A stretch of DNA of 64,000 nt from positions 11,482,839-11,546,838 of the forward strand of contig CAMGYJ010000002.1 of the NCBI GenBank assembly GCA_946122785.1. Direction: 5' to 3'. A program made the position numbers and the translations under genes. Positions within the stretch are counted from its first letter, which is position 1; each line of letters opens with the position of its first letter. The notes under the pieces were generated by a model, which saw only the letters and a list, made by a program, of their open reading frames with translations, was not told the DNA's origin and searched no databases. This stretch comes from Linum tenue. Lineage: Eukaryota; Streptophyta; Magnoliopsida; Malpighiales; Linaceae. Below are positions 23,898 through 36,040 of the stretch, in pieces.

Positions 23898-26800
23898 TGT
23901 AACACCCCACCCTAAAATCATGGATCGAACCAATGGTTCAACCGTGTAGCGAAAATCACTCAGGCTTTATATTTTGAAAATCTCGGCTCAACTCATATAA
24001 CATAATTATGATATGTTTAAAACTCAACTCTTCATAACAATTTACTAAAAATCACTTTCTCAATTCATTACTCAATCTTCATCAAAGCCAGGATTCACAG
24101 AACCCAGACTATCAATCTCATATACTCCATTCATACACAAAACTCGAATCCTAAAATAAGGATTTCAAAATACATCAATAGGTGAAAAACCCTTTTAAAT
24201 CAAAATCCTCCATCGATCTTTGTGCGGTGCCAGAGTCATCCTCAATTTATCACACCTGTCATATCTAGAAAGAAAAAAATGGGTCAACTACTAAGCTGAG
24301 TGTATGGACCTAGCTTATACGATAAAACTATTATTAGCATGCCATCACATCTTGTTGATTAAAAACACATCATCGACAAATTATCATGACACACGAAAAG
24401 TTCATTAATCCCTAGATTTATTTCTAGGTCATCCATCCAAATTCGTCTTTAACCCAATTCCTCATGACATAAGTTTGATTAATCAAGTCACATATCAACA
24501 TAATATCGTATACTTACCTCAACTCATGAATCCATCGTATTAATCCTTCATTCGAAGTCAACTCATCAATTGAACATCAAACATATCAATCATTCATCCA
24601 TAATCAAATCACCAGTTTGGTATTAACCATATCAATCTTTCAATCAATCATCAATCGAATATGACTTCACGATTTTCATCATGGAAATCATCTCCATCAC
24701 ATATATATATAAAATATGCAATGCATGAAATACAGACTCTCCATTTGTTATTCATTTGCGCGCTAAGGTCACCATATGCCCACCCCGCTCGAGCTTATCA
24801 TCTTAGTGGTTATATAAAAAACCACAATCTCATCAAATGTAGGATTATCATAAATCCTTCCATTAGGACCGCAACCCAATCAATCTCATAGGGGTAGGCA
24901 TAGACCCTTCTATGTCTATGTGATTTAAAATGATCAAACAATATAAATTTCTCTCTTCCGTCGTATCTCAATCGATCCAAGAAATCAACAACGTCCCATT
25001 GATATTCCTGGTCCACGTGTATCTCACATCATCTAGGTATACTTTCATGCATTGCATGATCTTAATATAATCATCTCAAAGCTTCATCAAAAAAAAAAAA
25101 ATATAATCATCTCAAAGATATAATAATTCATTCTCTTCAATCAATATTGACGTAACTATCAAGTACTCAATTTATCAATACGTTATTCACTCATCATAAT
25201 CTTTTATCACATCAACATCTAATCCACATCATTAGTAATACAAATCAATCACGATAATATCTCATCCACATCATCATTAATTAAAACATTCATCATGTCA
25301 ACCGTGTCATAAAACATCTCAATAATATTCATATTTATCAATCACATATATAATAACCGATATTCTAATCACCTCATACTCATACACATTAATCGTATCA
25401 CTATCAATCGATATCCCTATCATCATCATCATAATCAAACATATCAATCATCAATCAATATTTCATTCATCATCAAATCATTTTACCATAGAACCATATA
25501 ATTTAAAATACTTCAGTTTATCCATATCGTCCATTAACTAATTTCATTAACATATCAATTAAACATATTATTATCAAAATCTCGTCTTCATGAATTTCTA
25601 TTAATAACTTGAAACCATTCAAAGGACTCTACCCAATATATATATTCTCATAATCATCATAAACTCATTTTAAAATATCTCCCTTAATAACACAACAATC
25701 AATAATTATTTCTTAAAATACAATCTAAATCATAGTTCGTCAAAATTCATTAATGGGACTATCTTCAATATTTCAATTAAATACTCAATTTAACCATTAC
25801 TAAGAAATTACTCTTAAAACATAACTTCAATCCAAAATAAAAATAACTCATGGTAATCACTTTGATCGCACACTCTAATTTAAATAATTTTATCTTAATT
25901 GCAGTTATTATTAAAATCATAATATGATCTCTTTAATAACAAAATCACCTATAAAACAGTTTCATCCATCCAAAAATCCAACCAAGTTCACAAATTATTT
26001 ATTGTAATTATTATGACCAGAACACACTCCTCATTTACTCATCCAACCTATAAATTCACAATTTCACCGTTAAAAAGTCATAACATCAATTAATACAAAA
26101 AACCCAATTGTTACCCATATAATCATTCCAATCGTAATATATCATGACTAAAAGCCATCTCAAGATTCCTTAAATTTCCTTTCCTCATTCTGATCATAAT
26201 AGACATTTTCAGAAAATATTCGGGGTTCACCATATACATCAACAATTCCAACACGAGATTAATAATAATAATTATTATAATAATCAGAAAAATCAGTTAA
26301 ATTCACTAACAATTTCATCCAATATGTAGCATTAAAAAATCCAACATCAATCATTAACTCAATCATGCATAATTAAACATAAGCATATAATTCCGGTCCC
26401 CTTTTATAGTAAACCACACACCTTATTTATGAGGATACTGATTCTGTGAAGACTCTGTAAATTCCAAATATCAATTCTATAATATTCTCTTCATCCTCAC
26501 GATCCTGTAGGCGAAAACGGTTTGCGTTTGGACGTCAAACAAACGAATTATGGACAAAATACTAATTCTGTCAAAACATAAAGTATCAGGTACTAAAGCT
26601 AACATTTTCCAGTCAACAACATCCTGTTGCCCGAGACCTCCGAGAAAAATTACGCATAGGTCCTTTACGTTTTTGAATACCCAGAAATGATACCCGAGCT
26701 TTGTAAAACGATAGTTTTAAGTGCCGGTCTTTACTAGCTCGTATCTCCCTCTTTTGAACTCCGAATTCGAATCCGTCGACGTTGGGATGCTTCTGGGATC

Positions 26801-27007
26801 GGGCTCTTTGCAAAAGTATCCACCTTTCGAGTTTTGAAGTTTGGTTAAAGTCCAACTTCAGGTCCGTCATTTGTTGGTCGCCCATTACAGTACATGACCT
26901 TGATCTCCTACGTTCGCTAATAATGCCAACGAAGAGAACTCAAGCCGCCGCTTTGTTCCTCTCTATCGACAACGCTCATCTGCACCTGTGACTTCTTATT
27001 ATTCTTG
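23898..27007. mobile_element. LTR-like AT-rich block beginning tgtaacaccccaccc
   Basis: The start tgtaacaccccaccctaaaa is typical of plant Ty3/gypsy LTRs. The following 3 kb are rich in 'atcaatcaatcatcaat'-type sequence with no coding frame. It becomes more GC-balanced at 26500-26980, as an R/U5-like part might. No matching second LTR or target duplication was found, so a solo LTR is the best guess. Confidence 0.35.
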
Positions 27008-27015
27008 TGTGTGGT

Positions 27016-27482
27016 CAGGGGCGGAGCCAGGATTTAATCATCGGGGGGGCCGGAATTTTCTTAATACGTTACACCGAAAGAGGAAAAACTAGTAATAAAA
27101 ATTATTTTAAAAACATATTATTATAATTAAAACTCAAAACTTTTTCACATTGAGTTCACTACAAAATACAAATCATAAAAATATATAATGACAATAGTCG
27201 AATTAGCTAATAACTAGCTTCCAAAAAAGAAAGGAGAGGGCTACTGCTTAAAAGGCAAAAAAATAAAATATATGCTCACCTCAAGAATTGAACTCATGAC
27301 CATTTGGTCCTTCTAAATTGCCAATTCCGCTAGGCTAACTCAAATTTCATGTTATAATCTACACGCTTTGTCTTTTTATTAAATACTTTCTTGTTTATAC
27401 GTATTATCCTAAACCGTTTACACGTAAGTTCGAGATTCTCGGGGGGCCGGGGCCCCTTAGGGCCAATGTAGCTCCGCCCCTG
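27016..27482. mobile_element. Non-autonomous hAT element
   Basis: A 467-bp element with ends caggggcggagccaggat and, inverted, caggggcggagctacatt. It is flanked by the exact 8-bp duplication tgtgtggt (27008-27015 and 27483-27490). The CAGGGGCGGAGC terminus and 8-bp duplication identify a hAT element. It carries a decayed tRNA-like stretch in antisense at about 27275-27350. Confidence 0.93.
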
Positions 27483-27741
27483 TGTGTGGTGATGGTTTGA
27501 AGAATTGGTGTTTGTCGAGGGAGGAGAGGAAAGGAGAGGGCGGCAGCTCCCTCTCTATCTTGGGTGTGTTTGGTTTGAAGGAATGAATACTTGTTAAATT
27601 TTATGGGTGGCCGGCTACTGAACTTTCATGTCAATAGGCAATAATAACCTTCCACCTATCAATTCCAATTATATGATTGCCCAATAGTTTTAATATACAA
27701 GTAGGTTATCTTTTATATATATATATATATATATGAAATTC

Positions 27742-28084
27742 GGGGTACCGCATACCTTGAGTATGAAAACGCTATCTAGACCTCGAATTAGCATGATTTT
27801 TGGGCATGATACTATACCCTAATCCTTAATGAGTGAACCCTAGGTCCTAATTATCTAAATCATAAACTATAAATCCTAAGATGGTGTATTGATTTTTTTG
27901 CCTATATTTGGACGAATCATAACCGTCGATTATTGTTTCTAATTAAATTTATCTTGGGGTATAAGATTTAGAGAATTAAGACCTAGATTTTGATCTTTAA
28001 GGGCTAGATTATAGTATCATGTCCAAAAGATTAGTCAATTCAAGTTCAAGATAGCGTTTTCTTATTCAAGGTATGCGGTACCCC
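27742..28084. mobile_element. MITE with 36-bp terminal inverted repeats between (TA)n tracts
   Basis: The left arm ggggtaccgcatacc...gctatct (27742-27777) is mirrored by agatagcg...ggtatgcggtacccc (28049-28084) with few mismatches. (TA)n tracts flank it at about 27714-27734 and 28113-28133. The superfamily is uncertain; insertion into or generation of TA repeats would fit a Tc1/mariner-type element. Confidence 0.75.
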
Positions 28085-28191
28085 TGATTTTACCCTGGGT
28101 ACCATAGAACTCCCCCTATATATATATATATAGAGGATATTTCCCATGTGAGGTTACAGGAGAGAGATGGTGCGGGTTTCCTTCCAATCGG

Positions 28192-28240
28192 CTCAAGATT
28201 GGGTGCATAACCCATGGTTATGCACCCATCAATCTAGATA
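28192..28240. repeat. Left-end relic of the 20648-21678 transposon family
   Basis: gctcaagattgggtgcataa and the palindrome to atgcacccatcaa match the left end of the element in the methyltransferase gene, after which similarity stops. A decayed antisense tRNA-like piece follows at 28370-28440. Confidence 0.6.
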
Positions 28241-28971
28241 ATAAATAAAAGTCAAATGATGAAAACTGTTGCTCCATTTCAAATTTCCTGCAACGAGAGT
28301 GATTATAGGAAGGACATTTTGGTCTTCACAATTGCTTATTTTCTTATTTATTTATCATAAAAAAGGCATGCACTGGGATTTGAACCTTGGTCTCTTTAAA
28401 GGCAAGCAAGGATCATAACCAATCACACTAAGTATATTTATTGTATCTATTTAAATTCAAACATACACGAACCTAAATTATGAAAATCATATGACTTTTT
28501 TAACGATTAGTTGGCCACTGAATCTCCCGTAAGTACTTATTTGGTGTTTTAATACTTTGATTATTTTAGTTGTAGTTTAATAATTAATTTAAATTTCTAT
28601 CTATTTTATAAATATACAATAACCCTAAAATTGCAGCCCAAATATCACTGGTTCGAATATTGCATATCGAATTGCAATATTAAACATGTAGAAGCAATAT
28701 CGACTTCTTAAATTAATATTATTTTTCAGAATTACTATGGAGAAATTATATCTTTGTGCAAACTATATGAGACTGGTTCTTTTAATGTTTTAGTCGGGAT
28801 AACCGCTACATTTTAAACTTCTTCATAATCTGGCATGATTGGATCCAATGATCATTATACAAGATTGTGTTTAATAGGGTGGTTCATTTCACCACTTTTT
28901 GGCGTGTTAATGAATTTGTAGGACAATGACAGGTCTACATCTACACTCATCACAATCTACACATCATATAA

Positions 28972-29398
28972 GGGGTCTTTTGGAAGTTGTGATTGTTAGA
29001 GTTGTGTTTGTTGAATACAAGTATTGTGTACAATACAATGTTTGGAAGTGACAACATGTAAAACAATGCATGCATTGTTTTAGGCAGGTCCCACCAACAA
29101 TCCCAAAAAATAATGCATTATACAATCTCAACTAAAAGTTGTGGTTGTTGCTTTTAGATTTGTGTCAACTTTTTCTTTTCATTTATATCCCTAATAGTTT
29201 TTGTCTTATACTAAAAGTTAAGGGTAAATATGACATTTCCCCATAAAAGTAACTTTATGTAAATCAATGCATAAAGTAAAATCTCAACAACCAAACAATG
29301 TATTGTTAAAATGTATCCATTGTATCAATATATGCATTTATATTATGGTGATTCATTACAATGCAACGATTTAACATTCGCAACTTCCAAACGACCCC
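28972..29398. mobile_element. Tourist-like (PIF/Harbinger) MITE
   Basis: A 427-bp element with ends ggggtcttttggaagttg and caacttccaaacgacccc, inverted to each other and flanked by the 3-bp duplication taa (28969-28971 and 29399-29401). This agrees with Tourist-type elements. Confidence 0.85.
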
Positions 29399-29576
29399 TA
29401 AATGTGAAATGAGAAAAGAGGGATTCCATTTCAAATTTGATGCGTACAGAGCGATTTTTTAGGGGTAAATTTAGAAGATGCCAGTGCGGTCGGTCTGTTG
29501 AGCACGAAAGTAAAAATATGTTTTCATTTAAACGGGCCCAAACTGTTATTTGGCCCACTAATCGTGCACCCATCGC

Positions 29577-30423
29577 CAATGCAGTCAAATTCGGGATTTT
29601 GATCGTAAAATCGTAGGATTTTAGGATTTTACTTAGGGATTCCGATCTTGATTTTACTATAAAATCGGTGGACCTTAAAATCGTTTAAAATCGGGACTAA
29701 AATCGTTAAAATCGTAAAATAGTACCGAAATCGGGATTTTGATCGTAAGAGAACAAAATAGGTGGTTTGAGCCAATTTAAAATAAGTATAAATGTTTCAG
29801 CGGAAAGGGCAATGGAATCTTCTCAGATATTTTTCTATTAGAAAAATATTCAAAAATAATAAAAATAACCAAATTAGGGTTCGTTTAATCTCTTTCCCTT
29901 CACCACATTTAACTTATTGGTAAAACACTTGTCCTAATATTGGAAGTATGTAAGAACTAACATCATTATTAACTAATTAATTTATTAATGAATATATTTG
30001 TACCAAGCCACTAACATTACTTATTTTATTGGAGTTCAATTATTTTTAGTTTTAAATCATACTTAGTAGACGATGTCGAAATATTACTTTGAGTTAAACA
30101 ACCTAGACATAACATGAAAATAAGAGCCAAACCCATGAACTATATCCCTTCATCATGAATTATTTTGAGTTACACATTAAATAACAATTAAAATAGTGAT
30201 TTTGGAACATTAATCTTGAGAATTATCTTATGGAAAAAAATCTTCTGAATTATCATTTTAAATGCTATGTGTCTTTGTGATATTAATAATTTACCTTATT
30301 AATATTCTTATATGCTATGTTCTATATGGTACTTAAAATCCTACGATTTTACGATTCGATTATACGATTTTGATTTTACCCCAGTTTTCGATTTTAGGTA
30401 AAATCTCGATTTTAACTGCTTTG
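29577..30423. mobile_element. hAT-like non-autonomous element with AAATCG repeats
   Basis: An 847-bp element with ends caatgcagtcaaattcggg and cgattttaactgctttg, flanked by the exact 8-bp duplication cccatcgc (29569-29576 and 30424-30431). Subterminal regions are arrays of aaaatcg/cgatttt. No transposase is present. It is related to 22634-22866. Confidence 0.88.
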
Positions 30424-33117
30424 CCCATCGCAGCCTCTCCAAATCTTCCTATTCTACTCGCCGGGTCATCTCCTCCACTACAAAATATCTCCTCATGTAC
30501 TCAAAGTTCTCACTGAAACCTAATATCTACAACTTAGGCGCAGAGGGAGCAACCGATGGATTGTAGCGACCCCCACTATTTTGATAGCTAATCAAGAAGA
30601 GCGCGTTTGTTTAGTTGTATGGTGATTCACTTAATTAACAATTTTTATTCCGTCGACAGCCTCCTCTCCGCAATTGTATTGTGTTCACGAAGATCTGAAG
30701 GCGCAAGTGCAACAGGTCCAGGGGTAAACAATATGTATAAAGCGTTGGCCAAATTGAATTGAGTCATTCTACTTGGAATATGAAGATTTTTGCTTAATTG
30801 CTTTGGTTCGTGATGCAACTATGTTATGTTTGAAGGTAGACCAACGCAAAAAACAGCACAGCTCCAGGGCTATTCTGCACATTAGGTAGTTGGGGCATTA
30901 ATTGATAATTATTTGGGATTATTCCTACAAGTACATAATTTGGAACGTGCCATTATATTGCATTGATTAATAGTTGTTTGAGATTTTTCAAATGAGTGAT
31001 TTGACATGTTAAACTCTCTTATTTTTGAAAATGGAGTCTTCGAAGTGGAATATGAAGATTTTGGATTAAGCTTGGTTTCGTAACGCCCTTATGGGTGTTT
31101 ATTCTCTAAAATGCAGCTGTCTTTCAAAGTGCCCGTTGCAAATGGCAAGTCAGGATACAACGATGGTACCGGTACACGTTTATATCATTAGTAGGTAGCA
31201 GATTGTGTCCATTCTACTATATCATTTAGCTAAATACTTAGTTGTTCTTTTCAACTAAAAATTATGCTTAAATGTTGTGATTGGCCTCAGAAATGTATGT
31301 CTTTGCATTAACTGTTAATGATTGTGAGTTTTGGTTTAATGGTGAAAAGTCCATTTATTTAGAAGTCTAAATTGGGCAAACCTATTGGACAATAGGAATG
31401 CCATACATTAGTGTCGTGGGAGGTTTGTTTGATGTCTCAGGGTGTTAGATTTTTAAGAAGGTTGTTTGTTGTGGCAGAGAGTCCCTAAAGCTAGCGAGGT
31501 ATTCCTATGTGGGCTTTTTCTTTGTTTGACTTTTTCTCGCCTTTTTTCTTATCTCTTTTTCTATTTTTGGTTTTTGTGTGCTACCTTCAGTTGCTACGTC
31601 TTCATTTGTGAGCCATCTATACTTTTCTTATTCAGTGCCTAAAAATCATATATACTCGATTGCATAGTAGTTACTAATAGATACATTTATACCAATAGAG
31701 AGATTTTAAGTTTTATCAGTTGTTAGTTTTAATATTTACTTACATTGGTTGTTTATGTAGTTTTCTTTGTAATATTTCTCATTATACAACTAATTACTAT
31801 GGCTACGTAGTTGTATAAGTGGGGGTTGGACATGATAGTTCTTAGAAGCATCAATACTTGAAGGTTATTATAATGACCAAATTCTAAAGTTATGGTTTGC
31901 CTTCAACTTGCTTGGAGCATTTCAATTATGCATCAATTGTTCTCTCCGTGTAGTTAACTCTCGGACAAATCGAAAATCTTGCTGATATGTGCTTGATTGT
32001 AGTTAAATTTAGGGTTCTACTGCATTGTTGCTTTACTCTTTTTTCGTGGTTGAGTCTGCTTCAAAAAATTTAGTTTGATTTTAGAAAATTTTGCTTCTGC
32101 AGTCCTGTCTTGCCACCAACGCGTTCAATAGATGGAGACGGGAGAGGCGAAGGCTATTTTTGTGTTGTTGTTGCTGGTTTAGGGATCGGTTTGTGAAGAA
32201 GAGGGAGAAGAGAGGGGGAAAGGGAAATGCAGGAGAGGGGGATAACTCTTTTCTCCGACAAAAATGGAGTGAAGAAAGGAAGTATGATCAGTAAGAATAT
32301 GGTTATCTTACATAACGGTCTCTATTCTGTTTGAATTGAGCTTGAGAGGCAGTGATAAGGACGAGCTGCAACCAATTCATAGTGAGAAGAGAGCTATGAA
32401 CTGTGATCATGTCTTATTTCAAGTTAGAAGGTAGTTTCAGTATAAGGATTATTTAATTTGACAAGTTGTTTCGTCCATGATTCTTGGTAGTTTCAGTGCC
32501 ATTCTAGCCAATGTTTAGTCTGTAATTTTTGAGAATTGATGTGCGAGTAATGACTTTCACTTAGCTTCAACTATTATGTGTGTATTTATTGGCATGTGAT
32601 AGAATTCTCTTTTCCTTTTCATTGAATTCATTTTCATACTCTAATTGTATTATTTGTACATAGGCAAATCATGCTCGAGATGGCAACTCGCTGATAGGGC
32701 TGGTGCAAGGAATGAAGCCATCATTAGAATTCAGACCGACAACGGGGAGGGATGCCCAGGACTAATTCAATGATGATTGATGATGGTATAACAAAAACTG
32801 TAGTCTGCATCAGCACCAATTTCTAGGCCTAAGTAAAGGTATTCAACCCAGAACTCTGCTTAGCGCTAAAAATTGCCCTCACCCAACCTTGATCCTGTTT
32901 GACCCACTTCTGAAGAGTCAAGATATATGACTAATCCTCCCCGTTCATATTTTCTTATTGACTCTTTCTGACCCTGTAGGTTGGGGCGGGTCGGGAAGAA
33001 TTGGATTAGTGGGTCGGTCCTAATCAAGTGGAATCCCAATCCCTTCACTCTCACTTACTTTCTCTCCCATTCCACAAGTGGGTAACATACAGTAATCCGG
33101 CCAACGGGCCGGGTAAT
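30424..33117. other. Unassigned region, possibly transcribed
   Basis: It is moderately GC-balanced between transposons, with several splice-like motifs (for example ttgcttctgcag/tcctg at 32102) and a Lys/Arg-rich 67-codon frame at 32091-32294. No protein family is recognisable and no long frame can be assembled by eye. It could be a non-coding transcript, a decayed gene or transposon DNA. Confidence 0.35.
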
Positions 33118-33460
33118 AAGCTAGTAACTAAATATGGACCATTCATTTAAAAAATTAAGGTATAAGGATGGAGAATTAAAGGCTATTTTTATTTATCCTA
33201 GCTTCTTAATCCGCTCATATATTCTTCGTTTTAACTCGGATTTTAATTATTTTGCACAGATGGAACGAGTGCGTTGTGCTCTACAAAATGAGATACATTT
33301 TCAATATTTTTTTAGAAAAAAATTCTTGTCTCTCGGTACCAACTGCATACCATATGGTATCTTCTTCGTTTTTAATTCGTTTTTGAAAACGTTTGCACAG
33401 AAGGAACGAGTTCATCATGATCTATTGGATCTACAAATTTCTGGGTGAACAAATTACGGG

Positions 33461-34997
33461 TAGAGCTGTCAAAATGTAACCCGACCCGAGTAACCCGCCC
33501 GATCAACCAGACCCGCAACCCTCCCGCAACCTGATTTGACTAAAAGTCAATGACCCGTAACCCGCCCGACCCGAAACCCGACTAACCCGCAACCTGACCA
33601 ACCCGCAACCCGATCGACCTGCAACCCGACCAACCAGCAACCCGATCAACCCGCAACCCGATCAACCCGCAACCCGATTAACCCGATTAACCCGCAGCCC
33701 GACCAACCCGCAACCCGACTAACCCGAACCCGTAACCTGACCAACCCGCAGCCCGACTATAATAGAAGGAATTCGATGAAGATAAATCAAAAGTTGACAT
33801 TTGAAATTCTAGTTCACTAAAGTCTGATCATTACATCATCAATTATTGACTTAGTATAATAATATACATCATCAACTTATTAACGCATATAATATCAACA
33901 AATATTTATTTAGATACATCAACCTATTAGTGCACATAACATTATAAAATATTAATTTAGCGTAATAAGATAATTATAAGATTTAAAATCCAAATATCAT
34001 GGTCCTGTCGTAAAAAAGACTAATAATAGTTCACAAAAGTATGATCATAACAAGAATACATGACTCATAATAGTTCATATTGCACTACAGGAAAACAGGT
34101 TTCTAAACACGGTAATTTTTCCCGTATTAGAAAGTACATTAATAACCACGGGAAAATTTCATGTATTTAGTTGTATGTTTCTAATCACGGGGAATTATTT
34201 ATCAGTTTTTTAGTCTTCATTTCCTGTGATTAATACTTAGTCATGGTAATTCGTGTGAACTTTTAAGAATTTCTTTATATATTATTTCTTTCAATTTTAT
34301 GAGGGATAAATTCTTTTTGCTTAAGATGTATTTTGGTTCCAAAATTTTCATTTTTGGTAGAATTGGCTCCAAATTTTCATTTGCTCCAGCGGCAAGGTAA
34401 CCGCCTCTTTTCTAAAATTTGGGCCGCCAAGCGCAAAAGAGACTTTGGTTCCAAATATTATTTGGTATTTGGCTCCAAAATTTACATTTTTGGTAGAATT
34501 GGCTCTTTTCAAAAAATTTGGCCACTAAGCGCAAAAAAGCAAAAACTTTAGCTCTAAAAAATATATGCCCGCAAGCCTCCAAATTCCAAACACACACTCG
34601 CTCTTTCTCTCTTTCTTTCTCCCTTCCCTGTACCTATTCTCAACTCAGCATGATGATTTGATTGGTCTTGAAGATTTGAGAGTTTATTAGTATTTAAGCT
34701 AGTTTAGAAATATTGTATCAGCATGATGATTTGGATAATTCTAGATGATTTCAATTTGGCTGGTGTTCATGCTACAAGAAAGATTATTCTGGTCCGTAAA
34801 ACCCGCAACCCGAACCGCCCGACCCGCAACCCGATTAACCCGCACCCGATTGGCCTGCAACCCAATTGACCCGCAACCCGAGTGACATGTAACCCGAGTA
34901 ACCCGCAACCCGATCAACCCGAACCTGATCAACCCGCAACCCAACCAACCCGCAACCCGAATGAACCCAGCTCGGACCCGCCCGATTGACACCTCTA
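33461..34997. mobile_element. Nested hAT-like element with CCCGCAACCCGA arrays
   Basis: A 1,537-bp element with ends tagagctgtcaaaatgtaac and, inverted, tagaggtgtcaatcgggcgg. Flanking 8-mers attacggg and attacagg match at seven of eight positions. Both subterminal regions (33480-33760 and 34800-34975) are arrays of a 12-bp unit 'aacccgcaaccc/gat'. A TAGRGGTGTCAA-type terminus with 8-bp duplication suggests hAT. No transposase is visible. Confidence 0.8.
34083..34260 (+). mobile_element. CACTA-type terminus inside the nested element
   Basis: 'cactacaggaaaacaggttt' resembles En/Spm (CACTA) termini (CACTACAAGAAAA). It is followed by short 'cacggg/cccgtg'-type subterminal motifs. The opposite end was not found, so it is a fragment or coincidental. 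Confidence 0.4.
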
Positions 34998-35450
34998 ATT
35001 ACAGGACCAAAAAATACCACACAATACCACCCTGGTACGGGGTGGTATCTTGTGGTACACAATGTTAAAAGTCGTAAATGACAGTTAATATACTTCTACT
35101 ATCATGTATTCAACAATCCTACAGTCTCCATGGTACGCTTTTCAAACCATAGGTATGCTCTCATTTCAATACCATTCAATACCATATGGTATAGACTGGT
35201 AAAAAATGGCTCAATTTTTTTTGTTCGAAAAATATATAAAAGTGGATATCATTTTGAAGAGCACAATTAATCTGATCTAACTGTGCAAAAAAATTAAATT
35301 TTGACTTAAAACGAATGAGAAATCGTCCATCAAAGATTAAGGAGAGAAAATTAAAGCCTTTTCAGGAGAGAGAGGGACGCTAATGTTATACTAATGTGGA
35401 TGGGTTACTCATAATTACTCATCATAAGGTTACTGATATGATCCGTTCCC

Positions 35451-36040
35451 CTTCCCATCACATACATGAGAACGAGATTGATGGCCACCATTTATTAGGT
35501 TAGTGTGGCCGTATATATATATGTCTTCAGTGGCGGCCAATCAATGAATTAAAGTGATCTTTTAATTTCACTATTCCACCCCATCATCAAACAGTTGGCT
35601 CTCTTTGAGCAAGGTAACGTTATGATCATAATGGCCGGCCACACAAGATTGGTGGGAAGGAACAAAAATAATCGCCATTGATTTCTTTCTTTACTCATCT
35701 TGTCGGGTGACACATCAACGGGTACAGGTTCGATTTGTTTTGATCAAGTTCTCGACCCTAATCATCAATCCTAACTCTTCGGTTTTAACCTAATTCAAAA
35801 TTTATTGATAAATTGAATCCAATCCTAGTGTCATGATGTTACAAGACACATGGGTATCAACCTAATTCGATCCGACCAAGCGACTTGAACCCGATTTTAC
35901 AGGTTTTCGACGGGAGCGAGTTGTATTTATTTTTGTAATTGGAATGTTGTGTTAGGTGTGAATTTATCTAAAACTCGGTCCAACCAGGTCAAAGGGAGTT
36001 GAACCTAGAGTTGACAAGTTTTGAATCGGTAGCGAGTTTT
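35451..36040. other. No gene; dispersed repeat pieces
   Basis: 35840-36030 repeats motifs seen at 23.4-23.8 kb ('caaagggagttgaacc', 'ggtagcgagtttta'). Nothing else was recognised. Confidence 0.45.

Larger units (their letters stand above)
33118..35450. mobile_element. Second copy of the 20648-21678 transposon, split by a nested hAT
   Basis: 33130-33457 and 34998-35450 are collinear with the element in the methyltransferase exon: 'ttttaactcggattttaatt', 'gcacagatggaacgagt', 'aataccaccctggtacgggg', ending 'gatccgttcccc'. It carries only one copy of the 163-bp internal unit. The first 40-50 bp of the left end are missing or diverged. Confidence 0.8.

Noticed and set aside
24000..26500. Possible host gene in 2.5 kb between retroelements
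   Set aside because: Composition is strongly biased to 'atcaatcatc' runs and there is no frame with protein-like content.
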